Positions 56,431 to 64,000 of a stretch of 64,000 bases of DNA are shown in pieces. Source of the stretch: Cyclaneusma minus (Eukaryota > Ascomycota > Leotiomycetes > Marthamycetales > Marthamycetaceae). The stretch lies in contig JAKZHN010000002.1 in assembly GCA_037179335.1 (NCBI GenBank), positions 1,798,001-1,862,000 of the forward strand, read 5' to 3'. Made by a program: the position numbers and the translations under genes. Under the pieces are notes generated by a model, which was not told where the DNA came from, did not search any database, and saw nothing but the letters and a program-made list of their open reading frames with translations. The stretch's first letter is position 1. Each line of letters begins with the position of its first letter.

Positions 56431-58361
56431 TCAAGGGCCAACCTTGCCCTTATGATCAAGCACAAACCGACGATCCACCACCTGCGTTACATTCGCTTCT
56501 TCCTCGCCTTCAAATCTCAGCAAGACATCACTACCCTTCATCTCAACCACCTCAGCACGGTAGAAGGTCGTCGTGGCAGGATACTGAGCCAGCACCTGCT
56601 TGCCCTTGGGGTAGTCGGCTAAAACAGCCTTGACAGGAGGAATCAGCACCATGCTGCTAGCACTCGTGCGATAGATGTGGTCTTGCGAAGTGTCATCCGG
56701 CTCAGGATCTCGCACATCGTAGCGTCGGGTCTTGTTGTCGCCAATCACCTTGACCACGATGCCCTTGATCCACTCCGCATCCTCACGACCAGGTACTGGT
56801 TTGGGACGGAAGGCTACCTCGTTTCCAATCTCGTAGTTGATTTTGGAAGCCTTCGAACTCGACTCTGGAGGACCGGATGCGGCGGATGTGGCAGACGTGG
56901 CGGTTTCAGAGCGTATGTTGGATGGGTCGCGGGGAACGCTGGCACGGCGATCGGCAGAATCGCGGTTTTGTCCTACGAGACGATCACGCTGGTTGCGAGA
57001 GCGTTCCACGACGGGTGAGCCGCTGGGAGACTCGCCCGGACCGTCGATTTCGGAGCCGACGGCGGCACTGCTGTTCGATGCTGGTCTCTGGGAATCACGC
57101 ATAGCTGAAGCGCGAGAGGAAGAGCTCGGTGCCGCACTCTCAGCAGCTTCGCGCGTGGCTTTGAGGACCATCACTTGCTCCTCTTGTACGAGCTTCGTGA
57201 GGGCCTCGATGTCTTCCGATTTCTTTTTGGCGTCACGGCAGAATTGATCAAGAGTTTTCAACTCGGCAGTAGTGGCGTCTGTGACATGGTTCAGCAAGCG
57301 CGCGAATAAACCCCTGTATGCAAAGAATTTCGGGTACACATACACTTTGGACCTTCTCTAGTCTTGCCCTCTCGCCTCAGCTGAGCATCGTATGCTCTTG
57401 CCTGGTCGATCAATTTGTTGTGTTCTGCGACCATAGCATTGACGCGAGCCAGATTCATCCTAATGTCGTTCCGCAATGCTACTTCGTCGTTACTTGGGCC
57501 CGCAGGATCGGCGGGGACACCACGACCGCTGCGGTGTTGGCCTCTTCTGTTCATGTCTGAGGCCTCTGATTGCTCTTCTTCTGACGATGGATCAGCTTGT
57601 GTAGCTTCGATGCTATTGATAATTGTATTGGCATTTCGAACGCTTGTAGTGCCTCGAGAAACTGCAGGCGAAACTTTGACTGGACGGGACTGTTCCTTAG
57701 ACACTGGTCCAAGTTGGACAGAGGCGTAGCCATCAGTCTTCCGGTTGCTACCAGACAATGACGCTGCCGGCGATGCTGCATCTGGGGTGAAGCGGCTCTT
57801 GGGGACTGATCCAGCTCGTGCAAGATTGCTGCTATCAGTTGATGATGCTGCAGGCGATGCTTTGGCTGGAGTGGACTGGTCCTTGGAAAGCGATTCAGAT
57901 GGTACACGACTGTTGATTTCAGGATTCCTCGCAAGGGGCGCTCGCGAAATGCCAGGCGTTGCAGAGGCCGGAAGCACAGAGCTCGACTGGCCCTTGGGCA
58001 CTGGTCCGGCCGCTGAATCGTCGTCCTTGGCAACCTTTCTAGCATTTCGAGGTCTTGGCTTGGTACGAGGCAGAGGTTTGGCTGGAGTGGACTGCGTCTG
58101 GGACACTGGCCCAGCTTGCGGCACTTTGTTTCTCGCAGTCCTCTTGGTTCCTTGAGCACTCGAGCCGGTAGCAGGTGTTGCAGTCTTTGCTTCGGCTGCA
58201 CTGGGATTCGGGTTTTTGGCCTTTGATCTCGTTCTCGCGGTCCGAAACCAGCCGTCGTTCCCAGATCCCACTCCCCATGCATCGTGTGTTTTGAGATCTT
58301 CCGGAATATCGGTTGGATGAAAATCGAAAGACGAGCCCTCTTGAGCGTCTTGATCACCCAT
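56431..58361 (-). CDS. SGF29: SAGA complex subunit Sgf29, tandem-Tudor protein, with long N-terminal extension
   Basis: Two exons, 58361-57344 and 57278-56431, 65-bp intron (GTATGT, branch GCTGAAC, CACAG), giving 621 aa. The C-terminal 140 residues match the SGF29 tandem Tudor domain (PF07039): YEIGNEVAFRPKPVPG, WIKGIVVKVIGD, RYDVRDPEPDD, LIPP, VLAQYPATTTFYRAEVVEM, RFEGEEEANVTQVVDRRFVL. This domain binds H3K4me2/3 and recruits SAGA acetyltransferase. A coiled coil (NDIRMNLARVNAMVAEHNKL) precedes it. The usual start of the family probably corresponds to Met at 57554 (MNRRGQHRSGRG). The frame extends 269 codons further upstream to MGDQDAQEG without a stop. That extension is Ser/Pro/Lys-rich with about five degenerate GPVSKxQSTPAKxSPAxS repeats. 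It may be real coding or a 5' region open by chance; the repeats favour coding. Confidence 0.85.
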
Positions 58362-59256
58362 TCTGATCGAGTTCGCGGGTAGAAACAGAGGATGAGGGGG
58401 GAAAAAGCGGCAGGTGGACGAAGGAAAGTTGAAGAGTGACGTGGGAAAGACATTGAACATACCGCGAGAATTAAGCTATCCAAAGTGGTTCTTTCCAAAA
58501 GGCTGTTGGGGCGTAAGAAATAATGGGGAAGGAACGATTGAGCAGAGCGGGTCCAATTTGCAACGATCGTGTACGGAACGACGAACGAAGGAGCGAAAAG
58601 AAGCCAGAACGAGAGGCGGCAGCGGGCAAGATGAAAGATATTCGAATTAAATCTGTAAGGAAAGATGGCACTTGGGCGGCAGGCGTCCTTTGGGCCAAGT
58701 CGGCCTCACATTTCAATGTCTGGTACTTGAGCGACGCGGAGTGTGGTCGCGATGAGCGTGAGGTGCCTAGCGTGGCCCGTGCGATGGTTGTGGCTTAGCA
58801 CGAGTCCAATCATCCATCCTCGAATTGGATGTATAGTCGTCTTTGGATTTCCTAGGAACCAAGAATATCCCGAGTTACCAAGAATATTCCTACCAACGGG
58901 GCTCAGGTCTCGGAATTGCTCCAATCTTTCTCAAGAGACACATGCTCAATGGAGGGTACAGACTGCCTTTTCTACCCTTCTCAGGAAAGGACGGGTAGGA
59001 AATAATATGGTCCACGAGACCCTCAATCATTACGGTGAATCTGAAAACTCCTGGGTAGATTAAAAATGTTTGGGACGAAACTGGACACTCTGTTTTTGAT
59101 GCCCGGGAACCCGTAGGCCTGTTCTTCCGTGAAGCACAAAGCCTCCGTATGTACTATCATGTAGCAGCCCCCAGCGTCATTGAACCCGCTATCTGAGACG
59201 CCAACCCTCATCTTTATTTCGAGTCCAGCCCTATGCAAGCATCCTGGGCAAAAAGC
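58362..59256. other. Intergenic region between Sgf29 and Fta4-like genes
   Basis: Promoter of the Sgf29 gene and 3' flank of the Fta4-like gene, both minus. The frame continues open upstream of 58361 to 58460 without new features. Nothing else recognised. Confidence 0.4.
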
Positions 59257-60000
59257 CTACTTAAGAGCCAAAACAGCCTTCAAGCGACTATCCGCGTCCT
59301 CATCAACATCCATCTCATCATCGACCCCGTCCTTACCCCCCTCCCCCAACCCCTCAATCCTTCCTCCCACCCTCGCCATCAGCACCTTCATCCTCTCCAA
59401 CTCCCCCTCCAACTCCCCACCCCTCCCCACTAAATTCCCCTGCACATTCCACGCCACTCCCTCCTCCCCCTCTCCAAACTTCCCCAACCCCCCTCTGACC
59501 CCCCTATACCCCTCCAATCTCTCCTTGAGTTCCCTCCTCCTCTCCCTCAACCCCACCAACCTATCCCTCACCTCCTTATACCTCCCCGCCGCCTCCATCT
59601 TCGCCTCACTATCCAACTCCTCCACCTCCTCTCCCTCCTCCGGCAGCGTATCAATCACCTTATCATCAGTGAAATCCCTTCCCCTCTCCACAACACCATC
59701 ATCTGTGCGTGTGCCATCGACAACACTGCGATCGCCAGCTTGCCAGTACAGTTTTTCGATTTGCTCAGCAACATGGCGCGTAGCTTGTGGACCGTAGGAG
59801 AGCTTGGAATGGCGCTTGAGAGTGGCGTTTAGTTTGAAGAGGGCGCTGTCGATGGATGTTAGACGTAAGGGTGAGTCGGAAGAGTCGTTTTGGGATAGGA
59901 AGGCCGAGGAGGAGGTGAGGGGTTGGGAGAGGAGGGCGATTTGCTGTTGGAGGAAGTGGAGTTTGAGGGCTGTTGTGGTGGGGGGTGGGGCGGACGCCAT
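59257..60000 (-). CDS. Kinetochore Sim4/COMA-type subunit Fta4-like
   Basis: A single exon of 247 aa starting at ATG 60000. The N-terminus (TTALKLHFLQQQIALLSQPL) and the following helix with ALFKLNATLKRHSKLSYGPQ match the Fta4 family (PF13093), whose S. pombe member is part of the Sim4 inner-kinetochore complex. AEQIEKLYW follows near residue 80. The middle (about 90-135) is acidic, and the rest is a long coiled coil rich in Glu/Arg (RYKEVRDRLVGLRERRRELK). The Asp/Glu-rich tail (DEMDVDEDADS) is typical of kinetochore subunits. Weak sequence conservation in this family means the call rests on the N-terminal pattern, length and helical character. It lies head-to-head with the CTNNBL1-like gene, 270 bp between starts. 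Confidence 0.7.
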   Translation of the reverse strand: MASAPPPTTTALKLHFLQQQIALLSQPLTSSSAFLSQNDSSDSPLRLTSIDSALFKLNATLKRHSKLSYGPQATRHVAEQIEKLYWQAGDRSVVDGTRTDDGVVERGRDFTDDKVIDTLPEEGEEVEELDSEAKMEAAGRYKEVRDRLVGLRERRRELKERLEGYRGVRGGLGKFGEGEEGVAWNVQGNLVGRGGELEGELERMKVLMARVGGRIEGLGEGGKDGVDDEMDVDEDADSRLKAVLALK

Positions 60001-60270
60001 TGTGATGGTGGATGCGGTGTTGTGTAGATTTGAGAAGCACGTAAATTGTGGAACTGTCGCGTTGTGGTGAATTGAACTGTCGTGAGAATTGTGAAGGTGG
60101 ATTGCTGGAGTCGCGTCGTCGCGTGGAGGTGATAGCGCCTGTGCATGTGATGTTTTGCCTGAAGCTTTGGCCTTCCGCATCGTCTTTTGGCTTGAAGCCC
60201 TCTCAGCCCGAGACATCTTTTCCCACCACAACTCTCCCTCTTTCAGCGCCGATTACGCAAATTCGTCACA
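60001..60270. promoter_or_regulatory. 270-bp bidirectional promoter region
   Basis: Separates the divergent Fta4-like and CTNNBL1-like start codons, so both promoters must overlap here. No convincing TATA box. Confidence 0.5.
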
Positions 60271-62350
60271 ATGGCCAGCATAGACGACTTATTCAAGGTA
60301 AGCAATCGATCTGCTGATGTCTCAATCTGCCAGGAGTTGTTGCTAATCGGTCTCCAGAAACCAGCTCTGCCCAGCAACAAGCGCAAGCTTGAAGCTCCTC
60401 TTCCTCGCGATCCCAGTACGTCTTCTACACTCTATGCGATTTCGGAGGGTCCAGTTTATTGATAGGAATGAAGCACAACTCTACAAATCCCAAAAAGTCG
60501 CTCCGAATGGCGACGTGAAGGGCAAAGGCCGTGCAGTTGAGGTGAGTTCACACCCTCTCCTTCACCACAATACCATGGGCTCCCCCCCGCCCCTTTCATT
60601 CAATCCATGCTGATTACAAGTTCATACAGGTCTCAGACGACATCGACGACGAAGAAGCCGGCCCCGCGCTCCCTCCTGACGACGATGACGCCGACTACGG
60701 CCCCGACATGCCCGACGAGGACGAAGACGAAGACGGGCGATTCTTCGGCGGCGGCATCAGCAAAAACGAGTCCGAAATCCTCGATTTCATGGAAGGTCAA
60801 GAACCCGCCGACCTAGCCCCCGAAAAAATCGACATCCCGTGGCTTCGCAAAACCGCCTTACAATTCGAAAAGCGCATCAACAAAAACGCCGAACTACGCG
60901 CCAAATACGAGTCTGATCCTACGAAATTCATGGGCTCCGAAGCCGACTTGGATGCTGATATCAAAGCCCTGGGCATATTGGCAGAACATCCAGATCTCTA
61001 TGAGGAGTTTGCGAGATTGGGTTGTGTGGCTAGTTTGGTGGGATTGCTGACACATGAGAATACGGATATTGCGATTGATGCTATGGAGATCATCAAGGAA
61101 CTTACTGATGAGGATGTCGAAGCCGAAGAGGATCAGTGGAATGCGTTGGTTGATAAGATGATTGAAGCTGACTTGCTGAATCTGCTTATTGACAATTTCA
61201 GCCGGCTGGACGAATCGCTAGAAAGCGATCGAGCCGGTGTCTACCATGCGCTCGCCATTCTCGAAAACCTATCTTCGCGCACCTCGCTAGCTGAAAAAAT
61301 AGGGGCTGAGACAAAAGTCACCACATGGTTGTTAAACCGCGCACGGAAAGCCGAAAAACCAGTCGGACAGAACAAGCAATACGCCGCCGAGATCCTAGCC
61401 ATCCTTTTACAATCCTCGTCCACAAACCGCACCAAACTCGCCACTGAACTCGACGGCGTCGACCTACTACTCCAACTCCTCGCCCCCTACCGAAAACGCG
61501 ATCCCGAAAAAGGCACCGAGGAAGAAGAATACGTCGAAAACGTATTCGACTGTCTAACCTGCGTTGTCGATGAGCCCGCTGGCAAGACAAAGTTTGTGGA
61601 AGCTGAAGGAGTAGAGCTGTGTCTGATCATGCTACGTGAAGGCAAAATGGCCAAGCCGCGGGCACTGAGACTGCTCGACCATGCTATGAGTGGCCCCTCC
61701 AGCAGCAGCGCAGAAGTCTGCACATCGCTCGTCAACGCCGCTGGTCTCAAGACGATCTTCAGCATGTTTATGAAAAAGTGCGACAGCAGCACCACCGAAC
61801 ACCTCCTCGGCATTTTCGCCTCCCTCCTCCGCAGCCTCCCAGCCAATTCCGCAGAACGTATCCGCACACTAGCAAAATTTGTCGAAAAAGATTACGAGAA
61901 GATTGCAAAGTTGGTGAGCCTCCGAAGAGAGTTTGCAGACAGGGTGGAAAATGTGGATAAAGGGATTAGAGAGGAGCAAAGGGTGATGGGGCCGGAGGAG
62001 AGAGAGGCGATGGCGGATGAGTGGTTGGGGAGACGGTTGGATGCGGGGTTGTTTTGTTTGCAGACGTGTGATTTGTGTTTGGCTTGGTTGGTGGCGGAGG
62101 ATGGCGGAGCAGATAAGAGGATTCGGGAACTGCTGGCGGAGAGGGATGAGGGATTGGAGGTTGTGGGGAGGACTTTGCGAGGTGAGTTTGCTCGAGGTGG
62201 TGACTGATACGTTGCTTGAGGTGACGAAGATGATGGGAAGTGATGCTAACTGGTGTCATAGAACAAGTCGATGATTTGGAGAATGAGGATACCGAGGAGG
62301 AAAAGCAGACGAGGGAGATGCTTAGTACTCTGGTTAAGTTTTTAACATGA
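60271..62350 (+). CDS. Beta-catenin-like protein 1 (CTNNBL1) homologue, spliceosome-associated armadillo protein
   Basis: Five exons: 60271-60297, 60358-60415, about 60474-60541, 60630-62181 and 62262-62350, giving roughly 597 aa. The N-terminus is MASIDDLFKKPALPSNKRKL (a nuclear-import-like basic patch), followed by an acidic stretch (DDDDADYGPDMPDEDEDED). The CTNNBL domain (PF08216) includes ESEILDFME, LRKTALQFEKRINKNAELR and KFMGSEADLDADIKALGILA. Armadillo-type helices follow (LVGLLTHENTDIAIDAMEII, YHALAILENLSSRTSLAEKI, DCLTCVVDEPAGKTKFVEAE, LDHAMSGPSSSS). The human protein binds Prp19-complex members. The junction of exons 2 and 3 is uncertain: the strong donor GTACGT at 60416 keeps frame only with an AAG acceptor at 60473, whereas the TAG acceptor at 60465 needs a weak GTCTTC donor at 60420. 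The last intron and C-terminus (EQVDDLENEDTEEEKQTREM) are clear. Confidence 0.88.
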
Positions 62351-62525
62351 AGCATTTCTGCCGGGTCGCATAATGTTTTTGATGGTTTTGATGCTGTGTG
62401 GCGCAGCGACCAACTAATGATTACAATTTATTCGAAGTGAGTGGCCCCTCAACTCTGCCATGAACGCCGGAGCTATGCTCAAATGCACGGGTATCATCGA
62501 CTCCTGAAAACCGGATCGCCACCCT
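62351..62525. other. Convergent 3' intergenic region
   Basis: Short spacer between the CTNNBL1-like stop (plus) and the MFS stop (minus); nothing notable. Confidence 0.4.
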
Positions 62526-64000
62526 CTATACAGTCTCCACCTTCTTCCCCTTCTCCCCCTCATCCCCAAGTTTCGACCTCTCACTCCCCGTCTTCGCATT
62601 CGTGCTCCCAATATACCCGCCCGTCCAAATGAGCGCCGGCACCGCCCCTATAATACTAAACAACCCCAAAGTCAAACTCATCGTCTTCCACCCCGCCGCA
62701 TCCCTCACATAGCCCGCCCACAGCGGCCCCACCAAACAGCCCCCCGCAAACGCCATAATAAACAGCCCATATGCCTGCGCATAAGCCCCCGATTTTCCAA
62801 AAATCCCCGGATTCTTCTTCTCCTTCGCTTCCACCACATACGTAATCTCCGCCATCAGCGGACTCTGGACTAAACTCAGCGCGAAGCCAATAAGCGCTAG
62901 TAAGGCACAGAATAGCACTTTTTGGCTCAAAGTGTTGGTGTGAATGAGGCGCAGGAGAATCCAGAATGGGCAAGCGAGGATAAAGCCGAGTACGACGAGC
63001 CAGCGCGCGCCGTAGCGGTCGGAAATGGCGCCGAAGAGGGGCGCGCTGAAGCTGGGGACCATGACGGCGAGGAAGACGAGGCCGGCGCCGGTGGCGTCCC
63101 AGTGGAAGGTAGATTGGACAAAGAGGGGGACGACGCTGTCGAATGCGGTCATGAGACTGGCGTTTACGAGACAGCCCCAGAGGGCGGCGAGGAGGCGGCG
63201 GGATCTGAGGAGGGTGAAGATGGGGGCTTTGCGGATGTGGCTTAGGGTGTAGGATGGGGTTGGGTCTTGGGAGTTGGCTTGGTCTGGGGGGATGGGTCGG
63301 GTGTTGAGGATTTCGTGAGCGGGTTGTGGTGGGACTTGGAGAGGGGAGCGTAATGGCCAGTCTGACGTGTCTTGGGTCTCTTGGGTCTCTTGGGTGGCTG
63401 GAGTTTTCACAGTATCGCGTGTGATGGGTTTTGGCTCCACGGATGGTTTGATTTCGGACTCGGGGTCGGCCCACTGAGCAGCCACTTTCTTTTCGATGAG
63501 AATCAGGCGCAACACGATATCCAGGGAGATCAGTCCGAAGGCCATCCAGAAGGTATTGATGTAGCCGGTTCTTGTATAGACGATACCGCCGAGTAAAGGT
63601 GCCACTAGCACAGCCAGGTTCATGCTGTAAGCTGTCAGCTGTAAGTTCATCGCAGAGCTGGCATGAGCTGCCTTGAGCTGCATTTCTGGACAGAAAGACC
63701 CGACTTACCTGATACTCACGTATCCCATGAGCTGCCCTACATCCTTCTCTCCAACCGTATCCACCAACAACGCACTCCCCACCACCCATACAATCGCGGC
63801 AGCAAAGCCCTGCAAGACCCTTCCAGCAATCAAAAGCCCCGTCGACCTCGCCAGGCAAAGCATCACAGTCGCTCCAGCCAAACACACTAAGCCAAACAGC
63901 AACGGAATCCTCCGCGAAGAAGAATTATCCGCATAGAAGCCCACGATGGGCGAAGCAACCAGCAAAGCCGCGCCATAGACAGCCAGCAGAATCGAAACCC
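62526..64000 (-). CDS. MFS transporter (5' end beyond right edge)
   Basis: The visible exons are 64000-63720 (5' incomplete) and 63638-62526, joined by an 81-bp intron with GTGAGT donor and CTTACAG acceptor; about 464 residues are visible. The first visible part contains VGFYADNSSSRRIPLLFGLV, the MFS loop 2-3 motif (G-x3-D-x-x-x-x-R-x-P), then LLIAGRVLQGFAAAIVWVVG, the helix 4 R-x-x-Q-G motif of drug:H+ antiporters. After the intron come TAYSMNLAVLVAPLLGGIVY, with a helix 5-like GxxxGPxxGG-type end, and a cytoplasmic loop with TQETQETQ repeats. The C-terminal six helices follow (GAISDRYGARWLVVLGFIL). The overall type is DHA1-like with similarity to vesicular amine/multidrug carriers. The substrate is unknown. 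The short lysine-rich tail ends GEKGKKVETV. Confidence 0.88.

Noticed and set aside
62922..63245. Acidic plus-strand open frame inside the MFS gene
   Set aside because: Antisense shadow of the transporter exon, which has clear transmembrane motifs on the minus strand.

Overview
This window looks like nuclear DNA of a filamentous ascomycete (Pezizomycotina, probably Dothideomycetes). Genes carry short 45-90 bp introns with GTRNGT donors, CTRAY branch sites and YAG acceptors. The families are typically fungal: HET domain, rhodopsin-like integral membrane protein, LaeA-like methyltransferase, Sgf29, Fta4. A sharply bounded AT-rich block is filled with mutated transposons. The assignment to a class is inference.

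Layout. 1-1016: 5' part of a Ser/Pro-rich protein (minus), running off the left edge. 1017-4230: no convincing gene. About 4230-7770: an unusual array of some ten diverged 305-340 bp tandem units. 8026-8958: DsbA-family oxidoreductase. 9337-11629: HET-domain protein (minus). 12510-13559: zinc-less MDR enoyl-reductase-like protein, with a short inverted relic of its C-terminus at 16 kb. 15221-15563: 83-aa probable mitochondrial protein. 18032-19483: rhodopsin-domain membrane protein (minus). 21063-23240: APC amino-acid/GABA/choline permease. 23433-24365: SAM methyltransferase (minus).

25453-53482 is the accessory heart of the window. Three intact genes (25453-26996, 48388-49617, 51848-53482, all minus) and one decayed copy (about 50718-51213) form an unrecognised paralogous family. 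Its members share an N-terminal H-x-C-x4-C-D-x-R-C-x-F ... HPE signature, two phase-1 introns, and low-complexity tails. Between the first gene and the others lies a 19,737 bp AT-rich insertion (27119-46855). It has perfect 19-bp inverted termini starting CAGTG, symmetric subterminal palindromes and an 8-bp target duplication (ggtttgtc), the hallmarks of a hAT-type element. Inside are nested retrotransposon remains, including a Copia-like element whose reverse-transcriptase YVDD has decayed to YINN. Remaining cytosines in the block sit preferentially in GpC, which is not the usual CpA-targeted RIP pattern.

53483-56430: intergenic, with a tRNA-like Pol III sequence and a perfect hairpin. 56431-58361: SAGA subunit Sgf29 with a long repetitive N-terminal extension (minus). 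59257-60000: Fta4-like kinetochore protein (minus), head-to-head with 60271-62350, a CTNNBL1-like spliceosome-associated armadillo protein. 62526-64000: MFS transporter (minus), 5' end beyond the window.

The housekeeping genes do not form one pathway. The best candidates for undescribed biology are the paralogous family split by the insertion, the 320-bp array, and the GpC-sparing mutation pattern.
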